DNA of 64,000 bases from Citromicrobium bathyomarinum (GCA_001306305.2 CP155577.1:496001-560000), one strand, 5' to 3'; shown: positions 53,123 to 62,342, counted from the stretch's first letter. The notes: generated by a model not told the origin, from the sequence alone. Translations and numbers: made by a program.

Positions 53123-53277
53123 CACACCTGACACACAGTCCAGAGGCTGAAATTCACTCGATCGATTCGGGCGGGGTAATCGCCTGTCTCGATCATGAAG
53201 CGATCGGGACGCGCACAAGAACACGGACGATGGGAAAGAACTGCCTGACCATGCCATGGCCTGGTATCTGTAGGACA
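53120..53277 (+). repeat. Intergenic repeat, copy B
   Basis: Shares with copy A (364-513) the head TGACACACCTGACACA (53120-53135) and the tail TGTAGGACA (53269-53277), at 158 bp versus 150 bp separation. The interior matches only in short blocks (for example TTCG...GGGTA and ATGAAGC/ATGAGC). It fills most of the 177 bp gap between the carbonic anhydrase and DUF167 genes. The first TGA doubles as the stop codon of the preceding gene. Confidence 0.6.
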
Positions 53278-53299
53278 GCGCGCAATCGAGCCGAGTGCG

Positions 53300-53578
53300 A
53301 TGGCGCGCCCCAAGGCTGACCTGCCCGATGCGCAGGCGCTGCGGGCGCTCGTCCAGGCGGGCGAATTGCGCGTGCGGGTGACGCCCGGCGCACGCACCGA
53401 ATCACTCGCGATCGTCGATGGCGGCGTGCAGGTGAAGGTCCGCGCCAAGCCGCAGGACGGCGCGGCGAACGTGGCGGTTGCGGAGCTGGTCGCCAAGGCG
53501 CTCGGCATCCCCAAATCGCGCTGCACATTGTTGCGCGGCGCAACTTCGCGCGAGAAGGTGCTGGGCGTTACGCTTTAA
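53300..53578 (+). CDS. DUF167 (YggU-like) protein
   Basis: 92 residues with the family core LRVRVTPGARTESLAIVDGGVQVKVRAKPQDGAANVAV and LRGATSREKVLGV. A small widespread protein of unknown function. It starts 22 bp after the repeat element and converges with yoaK, overlapping its stop by 11 bp. Confidence 0.88.
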   Translation: MARPKADLPDAQALRALVQAGELRVRVTPGARTESLAIVDGGVQVKVRAKPQDGAANVAVAELVAKALGIPKSRCTLLRGATSREKVLGVTL

Positions 53579-54209
53579 CGGGCGCGATCCGCGTTGCCGC
53601 CAGGCACAGCGTCAGCGCCAGCCCGCCTGCAACCCACAGCGAGGCGGCGCCCCACTGCATCGCGAGCACCCCGCCGCACAGCGCGCCGGTCAGCAGGCTG
53701 ACCCACAGCAGCGCGAAGGGCAGCGGGTCGGCGGTGCGATCTCCGGATATGCGATCGGCGAGCAACTGGCCCGTGCGCACGAGCGCGCCGGTCATGTAGG
53801 TCAGCCCCACGGGGCTTTCCCGATTGGCGCTGAGCACGGTGTTGAGCGCACCCATCGCAATCACCAGAAGGCCGAGCGAGATTTCCCGCATCTCCGCCAT
53901 CCGCGCCAGCGCCGCGCAGATCAGCAGCGTGGCGACCAGCCCGGTGACCACCACCTTGCGTCGTGACGCCACCCGGTCCCCCACCAGCGTCCCCGTCACC
54001 ACCCCGATCACGAAACCCGCGATCAGCAATGCGGGCACCGCCACGCGGCTCGCCCCCTCGGCCAGATCGCGCGCGAGAAGCGTGGTGTTCCCGGTCATGA
54101 AGGAGACGAAGTAGCCGTTCAGCTGGAGATAGCCGGTGACGTCGACGAAACCCGCGAGACCGGCCACGGCATAAGCGAAGAGACGCTGTGGAGGCGTGAA
54201 GCGCTGCAT
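53568..54209 (-). CDS. YoaK/DUF1275 family membrane protein
   Basis: 213 residues, about six hydrophobic helices. FVDVTGYLQLNGYFVSFMTGNTTLLARDL (about residues 21-49, containing the characteristic SFMTGN) and GALNTVLSANRESPVGLTYMTGALVRTG (about 120-148) define DUF1275. Probably an inner-membrane transporter of unknown substrate. The upstream 118 bp (54210-54327) holds its promoter; no other feature seen. Confidence 0.85.
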   Translation of the reverse strand: MQRFTPPQRLFAYAVAGLAGFVDVTGYLQLNGYFVSFMTGNTTLLARDLAEGASRVAVPALLIAGFVIGVVTGTLVGDRVASRRKVVVTGLVATLLICAALARMAEMREISLGLLVIAMGALNTVLSANRESPVGLTYMTGALVRTGQLLADRISGDRTADPLPFALLWVSLLTGALCGGVLAMQWGAASLWVAGGLALTLCLAATRIAPVKA

Positions 54210-54327
54210 GCAGGTGGCGGTACACCGCGCGGGAGCAGGATTGAAGACGCGGCGGTGGTGCTGTCGTGACGTCAGTATTCGCGCCGACCTCTCTATCTCG
54301 TCAGCCGGGGTGACGAGGAAGAAGAGG

Positions 54328-55920
54328 TCAGTCCCGCACTAGCGCGCGCAATGCCTCGATCCGGTCAGCCTCGTGCGGGGGCTTGTCCCAGCGGATGCGG
54401 TGGATGCGGGGGAAGCGCATCGCGAGGCCGGACTTGTGCCGCTTGCTCGCGTGGACCGAGTCGAACGCGACCTCGAACACCAGGCTCCGGTCGGTCTCGC
54501 GCACAGGGCCGAAGCGGTTGACCGTGTTCTGGCGCACGTGGCGGTCGATCTTTTTCAGCTCGGCATCGGTGAAGCCCGAATAGGCCTTGCCCACCGGCAG
54601 CAGGTCCGCGCCTGCATCGGGATCGCCGTCCCAGCAGCCGAAGGTGTAGTCGGAATAGAAGCTGGAGCGTTTGCCACTGCCGCGTTGCGCGTACATCAGC
54701 ACGCAGTCGATCAGCAGCGGGTCGCGTTTCCACTTGTACCAAAGACCGGTGCGCCTACCCGGCACGTAGGGCGAATCGCGCCGCTTGAGCATCAGTCCTT
54801 CGATCGCATCGTCGCGCGCGCCTTCGCGGATTTGTGTCAGATGCTCGAAATCGCGAGCTTCGACGATGGCGCTGAGGTCGAAGCGCTCGGGCGGCAGCCG
54901 CGCCATCAGCGCTTCGAGAACCGCGCGCCGCTCGTGCCACGGCTGCTCGCGCAGGTCCTCCCCATCGAGCGAGAGGACGTCGTACACGCGCACGAAGGCG
55001 GGGCTCTCGGCGAGCATCTTCTTGCTGACGGTCTTGCGCCCCAGCCGCTGTTGCAGCGCGTTGAAGGTGGCAGCACCGCCTGCTTCACCGCCTTGCGTGG
55101 TCCCTTGCACCAGCAGCTCTCCATCGAGGATCGCGGGGAAGTCGAGCGCGGGCAGCATTTCGGGGAAGGTGTGCGAGATATCGTCGCCGCCGCGCGAGAA
55201 AAGCCGCGTCTCGCTTCCGGCATGGACCAGCTGCACGCGAATCCCGTCCCATTTCCACTCCGCGACATAATCGTCGAGGCTGACGACCGTGTCTTCCAGC
55301 GGATGCGCGAGCATGAAGGGCTTGAACAGCGGGATGCCCGCCATGTCGGGCGGGTCCGCACCCTCGGCGGCCCAGGCGAACAGTTCGGGATAGGGCGGGG
55401 CGAGCCCGTGCCAGTATTCCTCGACCTCCTCCACCGGCACGTCGAACGCATCGGCAAAGGCGACCTTCGCGAGCCGCGCGGAAATGCCGATCCGCATCGC
55501 CCCGGTGGCGAGCTTCAGCAGCGCGTAGCGGCCCGAAACGTCCAGCCGGTCGAGCAGCGCGGGAAGCTCGGTCAGCACGGACTTGCGCGTCATCCCCTTG
55601 AGCAGCTCCACCGTCTCGCTCACGCTCGGCGGGGAAGGCGCATCGTCGGGTTGGGGCCACAGCAGGCTCGCGGTTTCCGCCGTGTCACCCACGAAATCGC
55701 GGCTGAGCGTCCACAGCACGGGATCGACCCGTTCCTTGAGCAAGGTGCGAATGGTGGAGGATTTGACCGCGGGAAAGTCCAGCCCGTCGCTCAGCGCGGC
55801 GAGCGCCCAGCCGCGATCGGGATCGGGCGTGGCGCGCAGATATTCGCCGATCAGGCGCAGCTTCTCGTTGCGGCTGCGGGTATAGACCAGCGCGTCGATC
55901 AGGGCGGCGAATTGCTCCAT
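54328..55920 (-). CDS. ATP-dependent DNA ligase (cisplatin-response type)
   Basis: 530 residues. An N-terminal DNA-binding domain (about residues 1-190), the nucleotidyltransferase core with the adenylated Lys in EWKWDGIRV (about residue 222), ILDGELLV and the motif V region WYKWKRDP, then an OB fold (CWDGDPDAG onwards). It matches the ligase that, with a beta-CASP exonuclease and a DEXH helicase, forms a bacterial DNA-repair cassette. The exonuclease partner is at 57351-58385; the helicase is not in the window. Confidence 0.9.
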   Translation of the reverse strand: MEQFAALIDALVYTRSRNEKLRLIGEYLRATPDPDRGWALAALSDGLDFPAVKSSTIRTLLKERVDPVLWTLSRDFVGDTAETASLLWPQPDDAPSPPSVSETVELLKGMTRKSVLTELPALLDRLDVSGRYALLKLATGAMRIGISARLAKVAFADAFDVPVEEVEEYWHGLAPPYPELFAWAAEGADPPDMAGIPLFKPFMLAHPLEDTVVSLDDYVAEWKWDGIRVQLVHAGSETRLFSRGGDDISHTFPEMLPALDFPAILDGELLVQGTTQGGEAGGAATFNALQQRLGRKTVSKKMLAESPAFVRVYDVLSLDGEDLREQPWHERRAVLEALMARLPPERFDLSAIVEARDFEHLTQIREGARDDAIEGLMLKRRDSPYVPGRRTGLWYKWKRDPLLIDCVLMYAQRGSGKRSSFYSDYTFGCWDGDPDAGADLLPVGKAYSGFTDAELKKIDRHVRQNTVNRFGPVRETDRSLVFEVAFDSVHASKRHKSGLAMRFPRIHRIRWDKPPHEADRIEALRALVRD

Positions 55921-56010
55921 GTCTCAATCCGTTCTTGCGCACCGCGCTGGGCGTGCGATGATCGGTGCCGGGCGCATCGCGCGCCCCGCCATTCCACCGG
56001 AGAGACTGCC

Positions 56011-56319
56011 ATGAAGACCGCCCTTTTTGCCCTGCCGCTGCTGCTTGCGACCAGTGTCGCCCCCGCAATCGCGCAGGACGACCATTCCGGCCACGAAGAG
56101 GCCGCTACCGCCTACACGATCGAGACCCCGATCGAGGCGCTGATGGCGAACGAGACTACCAGGGCGATCGTCCTCGCCGAGCTTCCCGGCCTCGACGAAC
56201 ATCCCGCCTACGGCCAGTTCAAGGCGCTGAGCCTCAAGGCCGTACAGCCCTTCTCGGAAGGCGTGATCACCGACGAGAAGCTGACCGCGATCTCGGCGAA
56301 GCTGGCCGAAATCAAGTAG
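56011..56319 (+). CDS. Small secreted protein, unknown function
   Basis: 102 residues: a signal peptide (about 21 residues, ending AIAQ), a short His-containing stretch (DDHSGHEEAA), then a compact helical domain (TPIEALMANETTRAIVLAELPGLDEHPAYGQFKALSLKAVQP ... KLTAISAKLAEIK). I do not recognise a named family. The DHSGH segment could bind metal but is too short to be sure. It begins 90 bp from the divergent ligase gene; GGAGAG lies before the ATG. Confidence 0.72.
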   Translation: MKTALFALPLLLATSVAPAIAQDDHSGHEEAATAYTIETPIEALMANETTRAIVLAELPGLDEHPAYGQFKALSLKAVQPFSEGVITDEKLTAISAKLAEIK

Positions 56320-56614
56320 GTCCGTCTGACATATGGCCGGTGTCCGCCTGTCGTCGGGCACCGGTCGTACTCCGCTCGTGCCGCGCAATCGCTGCCTTCG
56401 AGGGGATCCGCGCAGAGCCGCGCCGATCGCAGGCAACCGGTCCTTGCGGGTGCGGAGATGGCAGGTCGCGTCGGTCGAAGCGGCGAAAGGTCCCATGCGG
56501 CGATAACCAGGGACCGGCCCGATAGCTCCCGAGCGGGCCCGGATGCGTATCGAATGGGCGCAGTTGCGCGGCGCAAGGGGCAATGGCACATCCTGTCGCC
56601 ACAGGGGGCACGCC

Positions 56615-57319
56615 ATGAGTCGACTTGGTTTACACACCGAAGCGCACGCGACATCGCGGATCGGATGGCTTCGGGCCGCGGTCATGGGTGCAAACGACGG
56701 CATCGTGTCGACCGCCAGCCTGATCATCGGTGTCGCGTCCGCCAGTGCCAGCGCCAATGGCGTGCTGGTTGCCGGGATTTCCGCGCTCTTCGCCGGTGCA
56801 ATGTCGATGGCTGCGGGCGAATATGTCTCGGTCAGTTCGCAAGCCGACACCGAAAAGGCGGATCTCGCACGCGAAGCCGCCGAGCTGACCGACCAACCCG
56901 ATCAGGAACTCGCCGAACTGACCCGGCTGTACGAGGAGCGCGGGGTGCAGCCCGAAACCGCGCTTGCCGTCGCCCAGCAGATGACCGCGTTCGATGCGCT
57001 GGGCGCGCATAGCCGGGACGAACTGGGCATTTCGCACGCGACGAAGGCGCGTCCGCTGCAGGCTGCGCTTACCTCCGCGCTGACCTTCACGGCCGGTGCG
57101 GCGGCTCCGCTGGTGGTTGTGCCCCTTGCACCGCCGCACATGCTGGTCCCGGCGGTGGGTGTGATTTCGCTCGTCTGCCTCGCCGTGCTGGGTGCGTTGG
57201 GTGCGCGGACCGGCGGCGCGCCGATCCTGCCATCGGTGCTGCGGGTGGTCTTCTGGGGTGCGCTCGCGATGGCCGTCACCGCAGGGGTGGGCAAGCTGTT
57301 CGGCGTCGCGGTGGGTTAG
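56615..57319 (+). CDS. VIT1/CCC1 family iron/manganese transporter
   Basis: 234 residues with about five membrane helices. Typical marks: WLRAAVMGANDGIVSTASLIIGV (about residues 18-40), MSMAAGEYVSVSSQADTEKADL (about 64-85), and the cytoplasmic EEP-like metal-binding stretch (LTRLYEERGVQPETALAVAQQM). The C-terminal helices carry VVPLAPPHM and VTAGVGKLFG. It should move Fe2+ or Mn2+ out of the cytoplasm. The preceding 295 bp gap (56320-56614) holds one weak hairpin (CCGGTG/CACCGG) and no gene I can support. Confidence 0.9.
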   Translation: MSRLGLHTEAHATSRIGWLRAAVMGANDGIVSTASLIIGVASASASANGVLVAGISALFAGAMSMAAGEYVSVSSQADTEKADLAREAAELTDQPDQELAELTRLYEERGVQPETALAVAQQMTAFDALGAHSRDELGISHATKARPLQAALTSALTFTAGAAAPLVVVPLAPPHMLVPAVGVISLVCLAVLGALGARTGGAPILPSVLRVVFWGALAMAVTAGVGKLFGVAVG

Positions 57320-57350
57320 CAGACGAGGCTCCGACTCTCCGCCGTCCCCG

Positions 57351-58385
57351 TCAATCGTCCTCGTCCTCGTACCCGACCAGCGCGAGCGCGCGGGCGGGCC
57401 GCTGGTGCAGCTGGCACCAGCGCAGCAATGCCTCCTCGCGACCATGCGTGATCCAGGTTTCCTGCGGGTCGACCTCGCGGATCGTATCGGTCAGCTCGCC
57501 CCAGTCGGCATGGTCGGAGATGATCAGCGGCAGCTCGACATTGCGCTGTCGCGCGCGCTGGCGCACGCGCATCCAGCCTGACGCCATGGCGGTGATCGGA
57601 TCGGGCAGGCGGCGGCTCCACCGGTCGTTGAGCGCGCCAGGCGGGCACACGACGATGTGGCCGCGCATGGCGTCCTTGTCGTGATCGGAGACGAGCCGCA
57701 GCTCGCCCAGATCGACGCCGTGCTCTTCATACAGGCGGCACATCCGCTCCATCGCGCCGTGGAGATAGATCGGATCGGCATGCCCCGCCGCGCGCAGCTC
57801 TGCGATCACCCGCTGCGCCTTGCCCAGCGCATAGGCACCCATGAGCACGCAGGAATCGGGATGCGCCGCCAATCGGTCGGTCAGCTTGGCCATCTCGCCT
57901 GCGATCGGCGGGTGGGTGAACACCGGCAGGCCGAAGGTCGCCTCGGTGATGAAGATGTCGCATGGCGTCACTTCGAAGGGCGGGCAGGTCGGGTCCGGAC
58001 GGCGCTTGTAATCGCCGGTGACGACGATCCGCTCGCCCGCATGTTCGAGCAATATCTGCGCACTGCCCAACACGTGGCCTGCGGGAATGTAGGTGACGTC
58101 GACGCCGCCCTTCAGGCGGATCGTCTCGCCATAGCGCACCGGCTCGGCCCGGTGCGGAATCTCGCCCGCGTCGTCCTCAGCCCCGGTGCGGTAGCGCAGC
58201 TCCATGATCGCCAGCGTTTCGGGCGTCGCATAGGTGGTGCCATGCCCACCGCGTGCATGGTCCGCATGGCCATGGGTGACTAACGCAAGGTCAACCGGTC
58301 GTGACGGGTCGACCCACGCATCAGCGGGCGTCACGTGGATGCCGTGCGGATGCGGCTGAATCCAGGAGAAAGGGGCGGCGGGCAT
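57351..58385 (-). CDS. Ligase-associated DNA damage response exonuclease (beta-CASP MBL)
   Basis: 343 residues. A metallo-beta-lactamase core with THGHADHARGG (metal ligands, about residues 38-48), AGHVLGSAQILLE (about 99-111) and VVTGDYKRRPD, then a beta-CASP insert and terminal ISDHADWGELTD and THGREEALLRW. It matches the SNM1/Pso2-related exonuclease paired with the ATP-dependent DNA ligase. Here the ligase is 1.4 kb away and two unrelated genes on the other strand lie between them. Confidence 0.88.
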   Translation of the reverse strand: MPAAPFSWIQPHPHGIHVTPADAWVDPSRPVDLALVTHGHADHARGGHGTTYATPETLAIMELRYRTGAEDDAGEIPHRAEPVRYGETIRLKGGVDVTYIPAGHVLGSAQILLEHAGERIVVTGDYKRRPDPTCPPFEVTPCDIFITEATFGLPVFTHPPIAGEMAKLTDRLAAHPDSCVLMGAYALGKAQRVIAELRAAGHADPIYLHGAMERMCRLYEEHGVDLGELRLVSDHDKDAMRGHIVVCPPGALNDRWSRRLPDPITAMASGWMRVRQRARQRNVELPLIISDHADWGELTDTIREVDPQETWITHGREEALLRWCQLHQRPARALALVGYEDEDD

Positions 58386-58425
58386 GTGGGTGAAAGTACC
58401 CTGCCATGCCCGCCGTTCCCGGAGG

Positions 58426-60789
58426 TTAGCTTTCGCTAGACTTGTCCGCACCCGATTGGGCGTCGCCTTCGGGCGCAGTCTTCTTCTTCGCGGGAGCCTT
58501 CTTCCGCTTCGCCTTGGGCGGGGCGGGCGTCAGCTCGAAGTGCGGCTTGCCGTCCTTCAGCGTCACGTTGACCTCGCCGCCGTCGGCCAGCTTGCCGAAC
58601 AGCAGTTCCTCGGCCAGCGGCTGCTTGATCTTTTCCTGGATCAGGCGGCCCATCGGGCGCGCGCCGTAGAGCCGGTCGTAGCCCTTGTCGCCGAGCCATT
58701 TCTTGGCTGCGTCGTCGAACTGGATGTCGACGTTCTGTTCGGCCAGCTGAAGCTCCAGCTGGATGATGAACTTGTCGACCACCCGCGCGATGGTGTCCTT
58801 GCCGAGATAGCCGAACGGCACGATCGCATCGAGGCGGTTGCGGAATTCGGGGGTGAACATCTGCTTCACCGCCTCCTCGCTCGCGTCTTCCTTGCTCACA
58901 TCGCCGAAGCCGATGCCGCTGCGCGCCATGTCCGCCGCGCCGGCATTGGTGGTCATGATCAGCACCACGTTGCGGAAATCGACCGTCTTGCCGTGGTGAT
59001 CGGTCAGGCGGCCATTATCCATCACCTGCAGCAGGATGTTGAACAGGTCGGGGTGCGCCTTCTCGATCTCGTCGAGCAGCAGCACGCTGTGCGGATTCTG
59101 GTCGACCGCGTCGGTCAGCAGGCCGCCCTGATCGTAACCGACATAGCCCGGAGGCGCGCCGATCAGGCGCGAAACGGAGTGCCGCTCCATATATTCGGAC
59201 ATGTCGAAGCGCTTGAGCTCGATACCCATGATGGAGGCGAGCTGGCGCGCGACTTCGGTCTTGCCGACGCCGGTCGGGCCACTGAACAGGAACGAGCCGA
59301 TCGGCTTGTCCGGATCGCGCAGCCCTGCGCGGCTCAGCTTCATCGCGGTCGAGAGTTTCTTGACCGCCGCGTCCTGCCCGAAGACGACCTGCTTAAGATC
59401 GCGTTCGAGGTTTTCGAGCGCGGCCTTGTCGTCCTTGCTCACCGATTTCGGAGGGATGCGCGCCATCGTGGCGATGACCTGTTCGATCTCGCGCGCGGTG
59501 ATCTTCTTGCGCCGCTTGCTGGGGGGCACGAGCATCTGCATCGCGCCAACCTCGTCGACCACGTCGATCGCCTTGTCTGGCAGCTTGCGGTCGTTGATGT
59601 AGCGCGCGCTCAGCTCCACTGCGGTCTTGAGCGCATCGGCGGTGTAGGTCACCTTGTGATGCTTCTCGAACGCGGATTTGAGGCCCTTCAGAATCTTGAC
59701 CGTATCCTCGATCGTCGGTTCGTTGACGTCGATCTTCTGGAACCGGCGCAGCAGCGCGCGATCCTTTTCGAAGTGGTTGCGGAATTCCTTGTAGGTGGTC
59801 GACCCGATGCAGCGAATCGCACCGGAAGACAGCGCGGGCTTGAGCAGGTTGGACGCATCCATCGCCCCGCCGCTGGTCGCACCGGCGCCGATCACCGTGT
59901 GGATCTCGTCGATGAAGAGGATCGCGTGCGGCATCTTTTCGAGTTCGGAGACGACCTGCTTGAGCCGTTCCTCGAAGTCGCCGCGATAGCGCGTGCCCGC
60001 GAGCAGCGCGCCCATGTCGAGCGAGTAGATCACCGCTTCTTCGAGCACTTCGGGCACATCGCCTTCGACGATCTTGCGCGCCAGACCTTCGGCAATCGCG
60101 GTCTTTCCGACGCCGGGGTCGCCCACGTAAAGCGGGTTGTTCTTGGACCGGCGGCACAGGATCTGCACGGTGCGATCGACCTCGGGCCCACGCCCGATCA
60201 GCGGGTCGATCTTGCCACCCTGCGCCTTGGCATTGAGGTTGACCGTGAACTGGTCGAGCGCGGTTTCCTTCTTGTTGCCCTTGGCCTCTTCCTTCTCCTC
60301 GGCCTCGGCCTCGTCGGCACCGCGCGGCGAGCGCGGCTCGATCGCCTGGCCGCCCTTGCCGATGCCGTGGCTGATGAAGCTCACCGCATCGAGCCGGCTC
60401 ATATCCTGCTGCTGGAGGAAATAGACCGCGTAGGAATCGCGTTCGGAAAACAGCGCGACCAGCACGTTGGCACCGGTCACGGTATCCTTGCCAGAAGATT
60501 GGACGTGCAGGATCGCGCGCTGGACCACGCGCTGGAAACCGGCGGTCGGCTGCGGTTCGCCCGATTCCTCGGCTTTGAGGGACTGGTATTCCTGGTCGAG
60601 ATAGGTGCGCACCACGTCGGCCAGCTCGGCGAGGTCGACCCCGCACGCGCCCATCACTTCGGCTGCATCCTCGTCGGCGATCAGCGCGAGCAGCAGGTGT
60701 TCGAGCGTGGCATATTCGTGACGTCGCTCCCGCGCGCCATCGAGCGCGGCGTGGAGGGTCTTTTCGAGATTCTGGGCGAAGCTAGGCAT
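58426..60789 (-). CDS. clpA: ATP-dependent Clp protease ATPase subunit ClpA
   Basis: 787 residues. N-terminal double Clp-N repeat (HEYATLEHLLLALI, about residues 24-37), AAA module 1 with GDPGVGKTAIAEGLA (about 227-241), AAA module 2 with GPTGVGKTEVA (about 510-520), and a ClpP-docking region. The Lys-rich C-terminal extension (KAKRKKAPAKKK) adds about 35 residues. Absence of a coiled-coil M domain separates it from ClpB. The adaptor gene clpS is not directly upstream, unlike in many proteobacteria. Confidence 0.95.
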   Translation of the reverse strand: MPSFAQNLEKTLHAALDGARERRHEYATLEHLLLALIADEDAAEVMGACGVDLAELADVVRTYLDQEYQSLKAEESGEPQPTAGFQRVVQRAILHVQSSGKDTVTGANVLVALFSERDSYAVYFLQQQDMSRLDAVSFISHGIGKGGQAIEPRSPRGADEAEAEEKEEAKGNKKETALDQFTVNLNAKAQGGKIDPLIGRGPEVDRTVQILCRRSKNNPLYVGDPGVGKTAIAEGLARKIVEGDVPEVLEEAVIYSLDMGALLAGTRYRGDFEERLKQVVSELEKMPHAILFIDEIHTVIGAGATSGGAMDASNLLKPALSSGAIRCIGSTTYKEFRNHFEKDRALLRRFQKIDVNEPTIEDTVKILKGLKSAFEKHHKVTYTADALKTAVELSARYINDRKLPDKAIDVVDEVGAMQMLVPPSKRRKKITAREIEQVIATMARIPPKSVSKDDKAALENLERDLKQVVFGQDAAVKKLSTAMKLSRAGLRDPDKPIGSFLFSGPTGVGKTEVARQLASIMGIELKRFDMSEYMERHSVSRLIGAPPGYVGYDQGGLLTDAVDQNPHSVLLLDEIEKAHPDLFNILLQVMDNGRLTDHHGKTVDFRNVVLIMTTNAGAADMARSGIGFGDVSKEDASEEAVKQMFTPEFRNRLDAIVPFGYLGKDTIARVVDKFIIQLELQLAEQNVDIQFDDAAKKWLGDKGYDRLYGARPMGRLIQEKIKQPLAEELLFGKLADGGEVNVTLKDGKPHFELTPAPPKAKRKKAPAKKKTAPEGDAQSGADKSSES

Positions 60790-60927
60790 GATGCTCCTGC
60801 GGGGTATGGCAGCGCGAAGCTGGGCTGCGGAATGTCACCGAAAATCTGCGCAAGGGGTTTAGCGCAAGGTGAACAGGTTGCCTGAGATATTGGATGCCGC
60901 CGGTGCCATGTGAAGGGCGCGGCACGC

Positions 60928-61134
60928 TCAATTCTCGTTTTTCTTGGCAAACAGCGCCTCGGCGGCACTGCGCTGCTGCGAATAGCGCGTTCGGTGCTGT
61001 TCGACCCGCGCGATTTCCAGCTGCAGCATGCGGATACGCTCGTCGAGTTCGAACTGCGACAGGCGCGTCAGATCCTCCGCAGCCAGCTGGCTGGCCGCAT
61101 CGCTGGCAGGGCGGGGGCCGACGTCTTCTTCCAT
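60928..61134 (-). CDS. DUF1192 family small protein
   Basis: 68 residues: MEEDVGPRP, then the family core DLTRLSQFELDERIRMLQLEIARVEQHR, a short charged coiled coil, and a Lys/Asn-rich C-terminus. Conserved in alphaproteobacteria, function unknown. AGGAAGG lies upstream of the ATG at 61134; the frame extends upstream without conservation. Divergent from the quinone oxidoreductase gene. Confidence 0.85.
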   Translation of the reverse strand: MEEDVGPRPASDAASQLAAEDLTRLSQFELDERIRMLQLEIARVEQHRTRYSQQRSAAEALFAKKNEN

Positions 61135-61237
61135 GACCGTGCCACCTTCCTCCCAGCGTCGCTTGCTGTCAATGCACGCTGAAGCTAGGTGGCGGGCTCG
61201 CGACAGACCTGTTGACCGCGATTTTGGGGGGAAATCG

Positions 61238-62251
61238 ATGCCAGCCGTACCCGACACCATGCAAGCGATCGGCTTTGCCGAGCCCGGCGGACCCGAGGTG
61301 CTCAGGCTGGAGCAGGACGTGCCGGTGCCCCAGCCCGGGCCGGGCGAGATCCTGCTGAAGGTCGCCTATGCGGGGGTCAACCGGCCCGACTGCATCCAGC
61401 GTGCGGGCAATTATCCCGCCCCGCCGGGTGCTTCGCCGATCCTCGGCTTGGAAGCTGCGGGCGAGATCGTCGCGGTGGGCGAGGGCGTCGATCCGGCGCG
61501 GCTGGGCGAGCATGTCTGCGCGCTGACGCCGGGCGGTGCCTATGCGCAATATTGCGCGGTGCCCGCCGGCCACACGCTGCCGGTGCCCGACGCGATCACC
61601 CTGGCGGAGGCGGCGGCGCTGCCCGAAACGCTGTTCACCGTGTGGCACAATGTCTTCCAGCGCGGAATGGCGCGCGACGGGGAGACGCTGCTGGTCCATG
61701 GCGGCACCAGCGGGATCGGCACGATGGCGATCATGCTCGGCAAGGCGTTCGGCCTGAAGGTGATCGTGACCGCGGGCAGCGAGGAAAAGTGCGAGGCCGC
61801 GCGGCGTGTGGGCGCCGATCACGCGATCGATTACAAGACCACCGATTTCGTCGAGGCGATCGGCAATATCACCGGCGGCGAGGGGGTCGATCTGGTGCTC
61901 GACATGGTCTCTGGCGACTATGTCGCGCGCAATCTCAAGTGTCTCAAGCCCGGCGGGCGGCACGTGACGATCGCGGTGCTCGGCGGAATGAAGGCCGAGA
62001 TCAACATGGCGCTGGTCATGTCCAAGCGGCTGGTGCTGACCGGATCGACTTTGCGCCCGCGTTCGGACGCGTTCAAGGCCGCGCTGGGCAGCGAGATCGC
62101 GCGCGAGGCGTGGTCGCTGGTCGAAGAAGGCGCGGTGCGCCCGGTGATGGACGAGATCTTCCCGCTGGCCGAAGCGGCCGCGGCACACACGCGGATGGAG
62201 GCGGGCGATCACATCGGCAAGATCGTGCTCGCGGTCGACGAAGAACTCTAG
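61238..62251 (+). CDS. NAD(P)H-quinone oxidoreductase, zinc-independent MDR family
   Basis: 337 residues of the PIG3/QOR type. N-terminal GroES-like domain (VAYAGVNRPDCIQRAGNYPAPPGASPILGLEAAGEI), then a Rossmann domain with VHGGTSGIGTMAI (about residues 150-162). It lacks the zinc ligands of alcohol dehydrogenases, so it should reduce quinones or enones with NADPH. A GGGGGG run precedes the ATG at 61238; the Met seven codons later is an alternative start. The intergenic gap to DUF1192 is 103 bp. Confidence 0.92.
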   Translation: MPAVPDTMQAIGFAEPGGPEVLRLEQDVPVPQPGPGEILLKVAYAGVNRPDCIQRAGNYPAPPGASPILGLEAAGEIVAVGEGVDPARLGEHVCALTPGGAYAQYCAVPAGHTLPVPDAITLAEAAALPETLFTVWHNVFQRGMARDGETLLVHGGTSGIGTMAIMLGKAFGLKVIVTAGSEEKCEAARRVGADHAIDYKTTDFVEAIGNITGGEGVDLVLDMVSGDYVARNLKCLKPGGRHVTIAVLGGMKAEINMALVMSKRLVLTGSTLRPRSDAFKAALGSEIAREAWSLVEEGAVRPVMDEIFPLAEAAAAHTRMEAGDHIGKIVLAVDEEL

Positions 62252-62313
62252 GCACGTTCAAAGTCGCCGACTTCATGGCGATATGACGGACAAGGCTGTG
62301 GAAATTAGCGGTA

Positions 62314-62342
62314 CTGTAACCGTTCTGTGAGTCGCCTGTAAC
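62314..62342 (+). promoter_or_regulatory. Three-unit Pho box (PhoB binding site)
   Basis: Three direct repeats in exact 11 bp phase: CTGTAAC (62314-62320), CTGTGAG (62325-62331), CTGTAAC (62336-62342), each separated by 4 bp. The Pho-box consensus is CTGTCAT repeated every 11 bp. It lies 111 bp before the metallophosphoesterase start, in a 201 bp gap, and predicts phosphate-starvation induction by PhoB. The gap otherwise holds no gene. Confidence 0.75.

Noticed and set aside
54373-56010. N-terminal extension of the small secreted protein frame across the ligase gene
   Set aside because: Antisense to the ligase; the signal peptide starts at the ATG of 56011, so the upstream part is not coding.
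58384-60885. Plus-strand open frame (833 codons) opposite clpA
   Set aside because: Antisense shadow of ClpA, whose two AAA modules are intact on the minus strand.
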